Shown here: positions 1-9,585 of the stretch, piece by piece
Position numbering within the stretch: position 1 is the stretch's first letter
Layout of the letters: each line of letters starts with the position of its first letter
NCBI GenBank assembly: GCA_019510465.1
Contig: JAEKKH010000115.1
Location: 1-36,618, forward strand
DNA length: 36,618 nt
From: Burkholderiales bacterium
Lineage (GTDB): Bacteria; Pseudomonadota; Gammaproteobacteria; Burkholderiales; Burkholderiaceae_C
Reading direction: 5' to 3'
The notes under the pieces: model-generated
The model's database searches: none
Seen by the model: only the letters and a program-made list of their open reading frames with translations
Told to the model about the DNA's origin: nothing
Translations under genes and position numbers: made by a program

Positions 1-20
1 CTCGTCTCGGAGACCTTTCC

Positions 21-1007
<987 letters not shown>

Positions 1008-1020
1008 AATGACGGCCCCG

Positions 1021-1040
1021 GTCCGCTGAATGCAGCGGAC
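1021..1040 (+). terminator. Hairpin after mdh
   Basis: A perfect 8-bp inverted repeat (GTCCGCTG, loop AATG, CAGCGGAC) lies 14 bases after the mdh stop. No T-run follows, so it may mark the 3' end of mdh mRNA or act as a weak terminator rather than a classical intrinsic one. Confidence 0.5.
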
Positions 1041-1042
1041 AG

Positions 1043-1090
1043 CCCCCGAGGGGCGCGCGGCCTGAGCGAAGGAGCGGCCGAGCGCGGCGA
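1043..1090. repeat. Dispersed intergenic repeat, CCCCCGAGGGG core (copy 1)
   Basis: The palindromic core CCCCCGAGGGG (1043-1053) is followed by a GC-rich GAGCGAAGGAGCGG-type tail. Related cores occur at 12604-12615 and 33040-33050, all in intergenic spaces. Similar GC-rich intergenic elements are common in Burkholderiales genomes. The outer boundaries are approximate. Confidence 0.45.
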
Positions 1091-1196
1091 CCGAACAGCT
1101 TGCGCCCTGCGCTTGATGTTTCGATCCCTTCGATGGGGCAGTATCCTGAACGCGCGGCTTCGTCCGCGCGTTTTTCATTTCCGAGGAGACCTGGCG

Positions 1197-2237
1197 ATGC
1201 ACACGACCGCCCCCCACCCGCGCGACGTCCTGTTCGACGACGGCGACCCGACCACGTCGCTGCCGGTCTGCGACCACTACTCCGGCGTCGAGGCGCGCAT
1301 GCGCAAGAGCCTCGAGCTGCAAGGCGAGCTGGGGCCGGTGTTCGACGTCACGCTCGACGGCGAGGACGGCGCGAAGGCCGGTGGCGAGGTGGAGCACGCG
1401 CACCTGATCGCCGAGCTGGTGCAGTCCACTGCCAACCGCTTCGACCGCGTCGGCGCGCGCATCGTGCCGCGCGCGCATCCGGCGTTCGAGAAGATGCTGG
1501 AGGTGCTGCTGCGCGACGCCGGCGAACGCCTGGCCTACCTCATGATCCCCAAGGCGCTGGACGCCGCCGACTTCGAAGCCGCCGTCCACACGGTCGACGC
1601 GGTCGCGCGCGCGGTCGGGCTCGTGCGCGCGGTGCCGCTGCACGCGCTGGTGGAGACGCACGGCGCGCTGCGCGAGGTCGAGCTGCTCGCCGCCCATCCG
1701 CGGCTCGAGTCGCTGTCGTTCGGGCTGATGGATTTCGTCTCCGCGCACCGCGGCGCGATCCCGCTGTCGGCGATGACGGCCGAGGGCCAGTTCGCGCACC
1801 CGCTGGTGGTGCGCGCCAAGCTCGCGATCTCCGCCGCCTGCCACGGCCACGCGAAGACGCCCTCGCACTGCGTGGTCACCGAGTTCAAGGACGCGCGGCT
1901 GCTCCAGCGCGCCGCGGAGCGCGCCTGCCGCGAGTTCGGCTACGCGCGCATGTGGAGCATCCACCCCGACCAGGTGCGCGTGATCGTCGACGCGTTCGCG
2001 CCGTCGGCGGCCGAGGTCGACCTCGCGGTGGAAGTGATCCTGGCCGGCCAGGCCGCGGGGTGGGCGCCGATCCGCCTGCGCCACGGCGGCCGCGAGCACC
2101 TGCACGACCGCGCCAGCTACCGCTACTTCTGGCACGTGATCGAGCGCGCACAGCGCACATCGGCGGGCCACGAGTCGCAGCTGCCGGCCGAGGCGCGTGT
2201 CCGATGGTTCGGGCAGTCAGGCGACGCCATTGCGTGA
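1197..2237 (+). CDS. HpcH/HpaI-CitE family CoA-ester lyase/aldolase
   Basis: The 346-residue protein belongs to the TIM-barrel family that includes citrate lyase beta subunit and malyl-CoA lyases. These cleave or form C-C bonds of CoA esters using a divalent metal. Family marks seen are the acidic stretch DVTLDGEDGAK near residue 51, FGLMDFVSAHRGAIP in the middle, and the MWSIHPDQVRVI segment near the C-terminus that matches the family's IHP-x-Q-V motif. The ATG at 1197 is preferred over in-frame upstream codons because GAGGAGAC at 1183-1190 is a good ribosome-binding site. It follows mdh in the same direction, about 190 bases away. The exact substrate cannot be told from sequence. Confidence 0.85.
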   Translation: MHTTAPHPRDVLFDDGDPTTSLPVCDHYSGVEARMRKSLELQGELGPVFDVTLDGEDGAKAGGEVEHAHLIAELVQSTANRFDRVGARIVPRAHPAFEKMLEVLLRDAGERLAYLMIPKALDAADFEAAVHTVDAVARAVGLVRAVPLHALVETHGALREVELLAAHPRLESLSFGLMDFVSAHRGAIPLSAMTAEGQFAHPLVVRAKLAISAACHGHAKTPSHCVVTEFKDARLLQRAAERACREFGYARMWSIHPDQVRVIVDAFAPSAAEVDLAVEVILAGQAAGWAPIRLRHGGREHLHDRASYRYFWHVIERAQRTSAGHESQLPAEARVRWFGQSGDAIA

Positions 2238-2346
2238 TGCAGTTGGCATCCCGCCGCCTCGAAACAAGGCGTTGCACCTGAATGTGTAACACGCGGGGCG
2301 GCTTGGTCGACAATTCCGGCACCCCCCACCCCGGAGAGTCCTTCCG

Positions 2347-3030
2347 ATGTCCCGCTCCCTGACCGTCGTCGCCGCCGCCCTGGCCGCGCTTTCCCTGACT
2401 GCCCTGTCCGCGCAGGCGCAGACTGCCGCCGCGCCGGCCAAGAAGGCCACCGCCAAGAAGCCGGCCGCCAAGAAGGCCGAGCCCGTCTCCGCCACCAACG
2501 ACAACCTGAACCCGACCCAGCTGACCATCGCCGACCGCGTGATGACCGGCACCGCCGAGTGCGAGTTCAAGGAGAAGGTCGACGTCGAGAAGATCGCGGG
2601 TCACGCCGGCAACTTCAGGGTCACCTACAACCACAAGTCCTACGTCATGGTGCCGGAAGAGACCACGACGGGCGCCATCCGCCTGGTCGACCTGACGGGC
2701 GCCGTCGTCTGGATCCAGATCCCGATGAAGTCGATGCTGATGAACCAGAAGGAACACCACCGCCTGGTCGACGGCTGCCAGGAAGACGAGCAGCGCATCG
2801 CGGTGCAGTCGATGAAGAACGCCGGCACCAACGCCGGCGCGCTGGCGCCCAACGTCGCGCCCCCGGGCACCGTCGACACCAGCGCCGCGGCCGTGCATGC
2901 GGCCACCGTCAACACCGCGGCGCCCGGTTCGACCGTGATCACGACGACGACCACCACCGTCACGCCGCCCCCGCCGGTGAAGAACGGCGCGGCAGCGCCG
3001 ACCACGGCTGCCTCGGGCATGTGGAAATGA
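2347..3030 (+). CDS. Secreted protein of unknown function
   Basis: The 227-residue product begins with a clear signal peptide (MSRSL, a hydrophobic Ala/Leu core, then ALSAQAQ near residue 25). A Lys/Ala-rich linker with KKATAKKPAAKK-type repeats follows at about 34-47. The central part, about residues 55-155, looks folded and contains Cys-Glu-Phe and a Cys near residue 145. The C-terminal 70 residues are low-complexity Ala, Thr, Val and Pro, including a Thr run. It is therefore probably exported to the periplasm or envelope. I recognise no enzymatic motif. It is followed by a good intrinsic terminator, so it may form its own unit. Confidence 0.8.
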   Translation: MSRSLTVVAAALAALSLTALSAQAQTAAAPAKKATAKKPAAKKAEPVSATNDNLNPTQLTIADRVMTGTAECEFKEKVDVEKIAGHAGNFRVTYNHKSYVMVPEETTTGAIRLVDLTGAVVWIQIPMKSMLMNQKEHHRLVDGCQEDEQRIAVQSMKNAGTNAGALAPNVAPPGTVDTSAAAVHAATVNTAAPGSTVITTTTTTVTPPPPVKNGAAAPTTAASGMWK

Positions 3031-3036
3031 ATCGCG

Positions 3037-3058
3037 CGCGCGGGCGCTGACCCGCGCG
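3037..3058 (+). terminator. GC hairpin after the secreted-protein gene
   Basis: CGCGCGGG, loop CGCTGA, CCCGCGCG forms an 8-bp perfect stem directly after the stop at 3030. It has no T-run and lies just upstream of the stronger terminator at 3089-3128. Confidence 0.4.
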
Positions 3059-3088
3059 TGACGCCCCCGCGAGCGAGCGCGCGGGAAG

Positions 3089-3128
3089 GAACGCCGCCCG
3101 GCTTCGCAGCCGCGCGGCGTTCGCTTTT
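3089..3128 (+). terminator. Intrinsic terminator
   Basis: A 9-bp stem GAACGCCGC/GCGGCGTTC (3089-3097 with 3114-3122) encloses a second stem CGGCT-TCGC-AGCCG and is followed by GCTTTT. This is a plausible rho-independent terminator for the + strand gene ending at 3030. It lies in the convergent gap with the minus-strand ATPase gene. Confidence 0.75.
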
Positions 3129-3179
3129 GGGGCCGTCGATCGGGCGGGGCGTTCGCTGCCGGTGGGCGGCGACGACGCC

Positions 3180-6113
3180 TCAGGCGTTCGACGTCGCCCG
3201 CACTTCCTCGATGGTCGTGATGCCGGCCAGCACCTTCTCGATGCCGTCCTGGCGCAGGGTGCGCATGCCTTCGCCCATGGCGTGCTGCTGGATCTGCTCG
3301 GCGCGCGCGCCTTGCTGGATCAGCTGGCGCACGCCCTTGCTGACGGTCAACAGCTCGTGCACGCCGGCGCGACCCTTCATGCCCGTGTTGCCGCACTTGG
3401 CGCAGCCGGTGCCCTTGTGGAACACGAGGCGGCCGTCGACGGCGTAGCGCTTGGTCCAGTCGGCCAGCAGCTCGTCGCGCGAGGGCGCCTGTGCGTGGTC
3501 GCCCCACACGTGCAGCGAGTCGCTGACCAGCTCCTCGATCTGCTCCGGCGTGGCTGGCGTCGCGGTCTTGCAGCCGCTGCAGACCCGGCGCACGAGGCGC
3601 TGCGCCAGCACCGCGAGCAGCGCGTCGGCGAAGTTGAACGGGTCCATGCCCATGTCGAGCAGGCGGGTGATCGTCTCGGGCGCGCTGTTGGTGTGCAGCG
3701 TGGACAGCACCAGGTGGCCCGTCAGCGAGGATTCGACCGCGATCTGCGCCGTCTCGTTGTCGCGGATCTCGCCCACCATGATGACGTCCGGATCGGCGCG
3801 CAGGAACGCGCGCAGCGCCTTGGCGAAGGTCCAGTCGATCTTCGGGTTGACCTGCACCTGGCGCAGGCCCGCCTGCGTGATTTCCACCGGGTCCTCGGCC
3901 GTCCAGATCTTGCGCTCGGGCGTGTTGATGAAGCTCAGCGCCGAGTGCAGCGTGGTCGTCTTGCCGGAGCCGGTGGGGCCCACGCACAGCACCATGCCGT
4001 ACGGACGCTCGATCGCGCGCTTCAGGTGCGTGAGGTTGTGCGGCGACATGCCCAGCGAATCCAGCGGCAGCGGCTTGGCCGACGCGAGGATGCGCAGCAC
4101 CGCGTCCTCCAGGCCGTTGGCCGTCGGGATCATCGCCACGCGCAGCTCGATCGGGCACTGCGGCACGAAGCGCGCGAAGTTGATCTTGCCGTCCTGCGGG
4201 CGGCGACGCTCGGAGATGTCGAGGTCGCACATGATCTTCAGGCGCGCCACGAGCGCCGAGCGGTAGGTGTGCGGCAGCTCCAGGTAGGGCCGCAGCAGGC
4301 CGTCGACGCGGAAGCGCACCTTGACCTTCTCGCGGCCGGGGCGCGTCTCGATGTGGATGTCCGACACGCCCTGGTTGTGCGCCTCGACGATCATCGAGTT
4401 GATCAGCCGCACCAGCGAGCTGTCGGACTGCTCCACCGCGCCGTCGTTGTCGTCGATCGGAAGGCCGGTCGTCGCGTCGGCCGGCAGCTCGAGGGCGGCC
4501 AGCAGCGTGTCGGTGCCCTGGTTCTCCTGCGCCGGCATGTTGAAGTCGAACGACATCTCCTCCAGGCCGCCGCGCGAGTACAGCAACGGGATCTGCTCGG
4601 CGAGGTTGTTGATCGACGGCAGCACCGGCACGACCTTGGCCTGCGTCAGGAACTCCGCTTCGTCGATGCGGTCGCGGCGCGAGGGGTCCTCGGTGGCGAC
4701 GATCACCTTGCCGTTCATCAGCCCCAGCGGCAGCATCTCCAGCCGCAGCGCGGCGGCCACGGGAAGCTTGCGCAGCGCGTCGATGTCGATCGGGAAGACG
4801 GCCAGGTCGACCTGCGGATAGCCCATCTTGCGGGCCAGCGCGGTCTGCAGGTTGGTGCGCGTGATCAGGCCCTGCCTGACCAGCAGCTCGCCCAGGGGCA
4901 CCTTGCGGTCCTTGCCCTGGCTGGCCAGCGCCTCGGCGAGCTGGGTCTCGGTGATGTAGCCGAGCGCGATCAGCGCTTCGCCGATGCGCACCATCGGCAT
5001 GCGGCTCTGCGCGTCGATGGCGGCCTGCAGCTGGGCAAGCGATGTCACGAGGTCGCTGCGCAGCACGTCGCCGGCCCGCACGGGCGTGGCGGCGGCCGGC
5101 GCGGGCGCCGGTGACGCGCCATTCAGCGGAGCCAGCGACAGCGGTTCGGCGGCCGCGGCCGGCTCGGGCAGGTCCAGCAGCGGCATCGACGCGGTGCCCT
5201 GGAAGTCGTGCGGCACCGTGTCGGGCGACGGCGAGTCGTCGGGCAGGCGCGAGCGCTTGACCTCGAGGGCCTCGCGCAGCTCCTCGCGCGAGATCACGCC
5301 ATGGTTGACGAGCAGCTCGCCCAGCGGCAGGTTGCGGTTGCGCGTCTGGCTGCGCAGCGCCTGCGAGAGGTCCTCCGGCGAGAGGATCTTCAGCGAGATC
5401 AGCGCCTCGCCCAGCCGCAGCATCGGCGTGCGCGATTGCAGCTCGAGCGCCTGCTGCAGCTGCGCGGGCGAGATCAGCTTGACGTCGACGAGGATCTCGC
5501 CGAGCTTCAGGTTGCGGATGCGCTGCTGTTCGGCCAGCGCGTCCTGCAGCTGCTGGGGCGACAACGTGTGCTTGCTGACGAGCACGTCGCCCAGGCGCGG
5601 GCCGAAGTCGACGCGACGGTAGGCGCCGCGCGGGTAGAAGTGGCGCTGCAACAGGCCGGCGTCGCCCACGGGTGGGAACAGGAACAGGCCCTGGTCGGTC
5701 TCGACGTGGCTGATCGTGCGCCCCGTGTGCGTCTTGCCGTTGGCCAGCTGTACCTGGAACTCGGTGTCGCCCGGCGGCCGCTCGGCCCAGCCCGGCGCGG
5801 CATTGACGCCGTTGGTCGACGGCATCACCGGCTCGGTCAGCGTCAGGCGCTGGAACTGGCCGAACCGCAGCTGCATCGGCGAACGCGCGGGCGGCACGAA
5901 GACGGTGGCCAGGCCCGTGGACGCGTCGAACTGCGCCAGGCGTGCATTGAAGCTCTTGTCGTTCAGGCCCAGGATCGCGCACGGCTCGCTGGTGCCCAGC
6001 GGCCAGGCGTCGCCCGCATTCGCGGCGGGCGGCATGGCCCAGCGCGACGGCTCGGCGGCGGCGCGGTCGGCGCCCGGCTTGGCTTTCAGAGGAGGCTGTG
6101 AAAGGTCGGACAT
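3180..6113 (-). CDS. PilB/GspE-family ATPase with an extended MshEN-like repeat array
   Basis: This is a cytoplasmic hexameric-type ATPase of the type IV pilus/type II secretion family. The 977 residues are far longer than the usual 560-600. An N-terminal segment (about 1-165) of unclear fold comes first. Seven half-repeats follow, each with an (R/K/P)-(L/I)-G-(E/D)-x-L start and a later L-x-x-A-(L/I). Their glycines are near residues 175, 205, 235, 265, 348, 378 and 408, a strict 30-residue period broken by a Pro/Ala linker at about 295-345. This matches the MshEN c-di-GMP-binding motif. The ATPase core has Walker A GPTGSGKT at 712-719, the Asp box and Walker B region ending in GEIRD near 785, and a zinc tetracysteine (CSGC near 845, CAKC near 904). 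No pilC or pilD lies beside it. Confidence 0.9.
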   Translation of the reverse strand: MSDLSQPPLKAKPGADRAAAEPSRWAMPPAANAGDAWPLGTSEPCAILGLNDKSFNARLAQFDASTGLATVFVPPARSPMQLRFGQFQRLTLTEPVMPSTNGVNAAPGWAERPPGDTEFQVQLANGKTHTGRTISHVETDQGLFLFPPVGDAGLLQRHFYPRGAYRRVDFGPRLGDVLVSKHTLSPQQLQDALAEQQRIRNLKLGEILVDVKLISPAQLQQALELQSRTPMLRLGEALISLKILSPEDLSQALRSQTRNRNLPLGELLVNHGVISREELREALEVKRSRLPDDSPSPDTVPHDFQGTASMPLLDLPEPAAAAEPLSLAPLNGASPAPAPAAATPVRAGDVLRSDLVTSLAQLQAAIDAQSRMPMVRIGEALIALGYITETQLAEALASQGKDRKVPLGELLVRQGLITRTNLQTALARKMGYPQVDLAVFPIDIDALRKLPVAAALRLEMLPLGLMNGKVIVATEDPSRRDRIDEAEFLTQAKVVPVLPSINNLAEQIPLLYSRGGLEEMSFDFNMPAQENQGTDTLLAALELPADATTGLPIDDNDGAVEQSDSSLVRLINSMIVEAHNQGVSDIHIETRPGREKVKVRFRVDGLLRPYLELPHTYRSALVARLKIMCDLDISERRRPQDGKINFARFVPQCPIELRVAMIPTANGLEDAVLRILASAKPLPLDSLGMSPHNLTHLKRAIERPYGMVLCVGPTGSGKTTTLHSALSFINTPERKIWTAEDPVEITQAGLRQVQVNPKIDWTFAKALRAFLRADPDVIMVGEIRDNETAQIAVESSLTGHLVLSTLHTNSAPETITRLLDMGMDPFNFADALLAVLAQRLVRRVCSGCKTATPATPEQIEELVSDSLHVWGDHAQAPSRDELLADWTKRYAVDGRLVFHKGTGCAKCGNTGMKGRAGVHELLTVSKGVRQLIQQGARAEQIQQHAMGEGMRTLRQDGIEKVLAGITTIEEVRATSNA

Positions 6114-6138
6114 GGCTTTGTAGCGCGCGAACGCGCCT

Positions 6139-6168
6139 GTTCCCCGGCGAAGGCTGGGGGCCAGTCGA
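6139..6168. repeat. Short intergenic hairpin repeat (CCCCGGCGAAGGCTGGGG type)
   Basis: The stretch TCCCCGGCGAAGGCTGGGGG is an imperfect hairpin of the kind scattered between genes in many high-GC proteobacteria. Only one copy of this form was noticed in the window, so the repeat status rests on general knowledge. Confidence 0.35.
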
Positions 6169-6186
6169 TCCTAGGCGGCGAGTCCT

Positions 6187-6220
6187 CCCGCGAAACCGCA
6201 AAAAGCGGGCCGATCGCGGG
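6187..6220 (-). terminator. Nested hairpin downstream of the anti-sigma gene
   Basis: On the minus strand, CCCGCGA pairs with TCGCGGG, enclosing CCGC-TTTTT-GCGG. It sits 22 bases past the stop of the zinc-finger protein and could end the sigma/anti-sigma transcript. The T-run is in the loop rather than after the stem, so termination is uncertain. Confidence 0.4.
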
Positions 6221-6241
6221 ACAGTTCAGCGGGACGCGGGT

Positions 6242-6460
6242 TCAGCCCGCCGCGTCGTCGTGCGCGTCGTGCTCGGCGTAGTTCTTCCACTGCGCCATCG
6301 CACGGTTCATCAGCTGCACCTGGCCCGTGAAGCGCGTGCACATCAGGCAGATGCCCAGGTGAAAGCGCACGGCGATGCGCTCGACGAGCGTGAGCGGTCG
6401 GTTCTCGCGCTCGAGCACGAGCCGGGTGACTTCTCGGCAGTTGCGGTAGAACAGGCTCAT
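6242..6460 (-). CDS. Zinc-finger (ZAS-like) putative anti-sigma factor
   Basis: The 72-residue protein has the H-x3-C-x2-C core of zinc-binding anti-sigma factors, seen as FHLGICLMC near residues 31-39. A preceding helix is rich in Arg and Glu, and an upstream Cys is in NCREV near residue 8. Proteins of this type bind and restrain their cognate ECF sigma factor. There is no membrane segment, so it would act in the cytoplasm. Its ATG overlaps the sigma gene stop by 4 bases (ATGA arrangement), which implies translational coupling and supports this start over longer in-frame extensions. Confidence 0.8.
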   Translation of the reverse strand: MSLFYRNCREVTRLVLERENRPLTLVERIAVRFHLGICLMCTRFTGQVQLMNRAMAQWKNYAEHDAHDDAAG

Positions 6461-7041
6461 CGTCTTGCTTTCGCCGGGACCGGCGCGGGATGGGCATCGA
6501 ACCAGGCTCCCTGCAGGCAATCGCGCAGGCGCAGCCGGGCACGGTGCAGCAGCACCCACAGGTTGGTCGAGGTGATCGCCAATTCCTTACAAACCTCGTC
6601 CGACGACAGCTCCAGCCACTCGCGCATCATGAAGACGCGGGCCTGCGTGGGCGGCAGGTGGTCGAGGCAGGCCTGCAGCACGTCGGCGAACTGGCGCTGG
6701 CGCAGCACGTCGTCCGGGTTGCCCCAGTCGGCGGGCATCTCGCGCCAGTGGCCGTCGGGTGCGAACAGCAGGTCGTCGAGATCCTCGTTGTCGTCGGCGC
6801 TCAGCACCGTGGCCTCGCGCTTGTGGCGGCGCAGCTGGTCGATCACCTTGTGCTTGAGGATGCCCACCAGCCAGGTCTTGAGCTGCGACAGCCCGGAAAA
6901 GGACTGCGGCTTCTCGAGCGCGGCCAGCACCGTCTCGGAGACGGCGTCCTCGGCCCAGGCTTCGTTGCGCAGCTGCGTCCGCGCGAAGCGCAGCAACTGC
7001 GGCTGGAGCGTCTCGAGCTGGGCGGCGAAATCATTGGACAT
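6457..7041 (-). CDS. ECF-type RNA polymerase sigma factor
   Basis: This 194-residue sigma-70 family protein has region 2 at about residues 10-75 (including the segment AEDAVSETVLAALEKP and the K-T-W-L-V-G-I-L-K-H-K-V-I-D core-binding/-10 stretch). Region 4 is at about 125-180, with the helix-turn-helix segment ELSSDEVCKELAITSTNLWV. The loop with GHWREMPADWGNPDD between the domains resembles the ECF family catalogued as TIGR02943, which is commonly paired with a small zinc-finger protein; that assignment is from memory. It overlaps the anti-sigma gene by 4 bases and follows the GGDEF-EAL gene at 67 bases on the same strand, so all three may be co-transcribed. Target promoters are unknown. Confidence 0.92.
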   Translation of the reverse strand: MSNDFAAQLETLQPQLLRFARTQLRNEAWAEDAVSETVLAALEKPQSFSGLSQLKTWLVGILKHKVIDQLRRHKREATVLSADDNEDLDDLLFAPDGHWREMPADWGNPDDVLRQRQFADVLQACLDHLPPTQARVFMMREWLELSSDEVCKELAITSTNLWVLLHRARLRLRDCLQGAWFDAHPAPVPAKARR

Positions 7042-7108
7042 GGAAGCGGCACGGGCGCGCCGGACTGCGGCGCAGCGGGAGTATCGCCGACTCGGCGGTC
7101 GCCCCCGT

Positions 7109-9385
7109 TCAGCCGGGGCGGCCCGATCCGCGCGTGCCGCCGCCGCCCGTGATGGCCGTGAGGCGCCGCGACGACCAGCCGCCGCGTTCGCGCTCGAGCC
7201 AGGCGACCAGCTCGTCGGCGGGCAGGGCGCGCGTCCACAGGAAGCCCTGGGCGATCCTGCAGCCGGCGCGCGCCAGGAACTCGCGCTGGCCGGGCGTCTC
7301 CACGCCCTCGGCCACCACTTCGAGTCCGAGCGCCTGGCCGATGCCGATCACCGCATCGGCGAGCGCGCGGTCGCTGGCCTCGCGCTCGAGGTCGCTCACG
7401 AAGCTCTTGTCCAGCTTCAGTTCGCTGACCGGCAGCCGCTTGAGATAGCCCAGGCTGGAGTAGCCGGTGCCGAAGTCGTCCACCGACAGGCGCACGCCCA
7501 TGTCGTTGAGCGTGCGCAGATCGACGCGCGTGCGCTCGTCGTCGCCGAGCATCACGCGCTCGGTCACCTCCAGCATCAGCGCGCCGGGCTTGAGGCCGTG
7601 CCGCTGCAGCAGGCGCTTGACGTGGGCCGGCACGTCGTCGGAATGGAAGCGCAGCGGCGACACGTTGACCGAGATGCTGGGCACCGGCACGTCGTCGCGC
7701 TGCCAGGCGGCCAGTTGGGCGCACGCGGTCTCCAGCACCCAGGCGTCGATCGCGCCGATCAGGCCGCACTCCTCGGCCAGCGCGATGAAGCGGTCGGGAG
7801 GGACGTCGCCCAGCACCGGATCGTTCCAGCGCGCCAGCGCCTCGACGCCGGCGCAGCCGCTGCCGTCCAGGAGCATCTTGGGCTGGTATTGCAGCGCCAG
7901 GCCGCGCGCGGCCAGCGCCTGTCGCAGCGCGCTCTCCATCTGCATGCGCTGGGCGACGACGTCGTTCATCATGCTCGTGAAGAAGCGCGACGCGCCGCGG
8001 CCCCCGCGCTTGACCTCGTACATCGCCATCTCGGCATTCTTCACGAGGCCCTCCAGCTCGCTGCCGTCCTGCGGGAACAGCGCGATGCCGATGCTGCAGG
8101 ACACCTCGATCTGCATGCCCGCGATGCGCAGCGGCGCGGCCAGCGCCTCGCGCAGGCGCTCGGCCGCGTGCATCGCCTCGACCGGGCTGCAGCGCGGCAG
8201 CATCGCCGCGAACTCGTCTCCGCCCAGGCGCGCGACGGTGGCGCTGTCGCCGATCTCGGCCTGCAGCCGCTTGGCGGTCTCGCGCAGCACCTCGTCACCG
8301 GCGCCGTGGCCCAGCGAATCGTTGGTCGTCTTGAAGCGGTCGATGTCGAACAGCAGCAGCGCGCCCGGCGCCTGGACGCGCACCGCCATCTGCAGCGTCT
8401 GGCGCGCACGGTCGCTGAACAGGCGCCGGTTGGGCAGGCCCGTCAGCGGATCGAAGTAGGCCAGGCGCTCGATCTCGGAGCGGTTGGCCTCGTGCTGCAG
8501 CGCCACCCGGCACAGCGGCACGCAGGCTTCGACCATGCGGCGATCGAACGGCGGCGCGGCGCCGGGCCGGCGGTAGTACAGCGCGAAGGTGGCGACGACC
8601 TCGCCGTTGCTGGCGATCACCGGCGTCGACCAGCATGCCGCCATGTCCAGCAGCGGCAGCAGCGCGCGGTAGTCGGCCCACAGCGGGTCGGTGGCGATGT
8701 CGGTGACCTCCACGGGCTCGCGACGCCAGGCCGCGGTGCCGCACGAGCCCGCGCGCGGGCCGATCGGCTCGCCATGCAGCGCGTCGACATAGGCCGGCGG
8801 CAGGCTGGGCCCGGCGATCGGCGTGACGGTGCCGTTCTTCTCGATCAGCAGCACCGAGCAGGCGACGCCCGGCGAAAGCGACTCGACGCGGCGGCACAGC
8901 AGGTCCAGCACCGAGCGCAGCGGCCGCCCCAGCGCGATCGATTCCAGCACCTCGCGCTGCAGGCCGTCGATGGCCTCGGCCTCGACCCGGTCGGGGATCG
9001 GCACCAGCAACAGCGCGACCAGCGCGCGGCCGTCGTGCGCGACGCGCTGCGCGCGCACCTCGAGCACGCGCGCGGGCGCGCCGGGGGCGGTGAGCGTCAG
9101 CCGCGGCGGCGCGCCGTCGCCGTCGGCCGCGTGGGCGATCTCGGCCCAGCGCGTGCCGTTGAAGTCGGCGACGAGCTCCGCCAGCGGCCGTCCGGCGAGC
9201 GCCGCGGCATCGCTGCCGACCCAGCCGGCGAAGTGCTCGTTGGCGAGCACGATCCGCGCATCCTCGTCCAGCCAGACCGCCCCGAGGTCGATACCCCGAA
9301 ATGTATCGACCAGCAGCCGGGCCTCGAGGGCGGAGACGGGGTTGGCCGGATCGCTGGACAAGCACGGGCTCCCTGGTTGGGTCAT
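7109..9385 (-). CDS. PAS-GAF-GGDEF-EAL cyclic-di-GMP signalling protein
   Basis: The 758-residue protein probably makes and/or breaks cyclic-di-GMP. A PAS-like domain lies at about 25-130, and a GAF domain at about 140-295 (with the typical [18 protein letters not shown]). A GGDEF domain at about 305-465 has an intact GGDEF at 388-392. An EAL domain at about 480-735 has EAL at 515-517, ITVNVSP-like [13 protein letters not shown], and DDFGTGYSS at 636-644. Both active sites therefore look intact, but no RxxD inhibitory site is seen just before GGDEF. There are no membrane segments, so sensing is cytoplasmic. The ATG at 9385 is chosen because residues upstream of it read as untranslated GC-rich DNA. 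The ECF sigma gene follows. Confidence 0.93.
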   Translation of the reverse strand: MTQPGSPCLSSDPANPVSALEARLLVDTFRGIDLGAVWLDEDARIVLANEHFAGWVGSDAAALAGRPLAELVADFNGTRWAEIAHAADGDGAPPRLTLTAPGAPARVLEVRAQRVAHDGRALVALLLVPIPDRVEAEAIDGLQREVLESIALGRPLRSVLDLLCRRVESLSPGVACSVLLIEKNGTVTPIAGPSLPPAYVDALHGEPIGPRAGSCGTAAWRREPVEVTDIATDPLWADYRALLPLLDMAACWSTPVIASNGEVVATFALYYRRPGAAPPFDRRMVEACVPLCRVALQHEANRSEIERLAYFDPLTGLPNRRLFSDRARQTLQMAVRVQAPGALLLFDIDRFKTTNDSLGHGAGDEVLRETAKRLQAEIGDSATVARLGGDEFAAMLPRCSPVEAMHAAERLREALAAPLRIAGMQIEVSCSIGIALFPQDGSELEGLVKNAEMAMYEVKRGGRGASRFFTSMMNDVVAQRMQMESALRQALAARGLALQYQPKMLLDGSGCAGVEALARWNDPVLGDVPPDRFIALAEECGLIGAIDAWVLETACAQLAAWQRDDVPVPSISVNVSPLRFHSDDVPAHVKRLLQRHGLKPGALMLEVTERVMLGDDERTRVDLRTLNDMGVRLSVDDFGTGYSSLGYLKRLPVSELKLDKSFVSDLEREASDRALADAVIGIGQALGLEVVAEGVETPGQREFLARAGCRIAQGFLWTRALPADELVAWLERERGGWSSRRLTAITGGGGTRGSGRPG

Positions 9386-9504
9386 GGGTGGCTGCGCGAG
9401 GCTCGGATCATTGTGCGAGCGGGGGCGAGACGCCGCAACGCCCCGGCTGTGGGGACATCTGGACGAGGCGGCCACCGCATTGCGCGCGCCCGCCGCTCGA
9501 CGGC

Positions 9505-9534
9505 TTGAACTCGCCCCCCGGCCCGGGGTACAAA
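9505..9534 (+). promoter_or_regulatory. Possible sigma-70 promoter of the bufferin gene
   Basis: TTGAAC (9505-9510) and TACAAA (9529-9534) are separated by 18 bases and lie about 50 bases before the ATG at 9586. The match is fair. No clear ECF-type motif was recognised, so control by the nearby ECF sigma factor is not excluded. Confidence 0.4.
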
Positions 9535-9585
9535 CGGAGCATTCCGCGGGCCCGCGCCCGCCCTGCCCACCCAAGGACCGTCCCC

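Noticed and set aside
3162-5114. Antisense open frame of 650 codons inside the ATPase gene
   Set aside because: Regular Val/Leu/Gln/Arg repeats mirror the codon pattern of the ATPase on the other strand.
1885-6201. A very long minus-strand open frame (over 1,400 codons) across the lyase, the secreted protein and the ATPase
   Set aside because: Its translation is Arg/Ala/Gly/Pro-rich and without motifs, as expected for a shadow frame in high-GC DNA; clear genes occupy other frames.
6098-9508. A plus-strand open frame of over 1,100 codons opposite the sigma and GGDEF-EAL genes
   Set aside because: Low-complexity shadow antisense to two well-supported genes.
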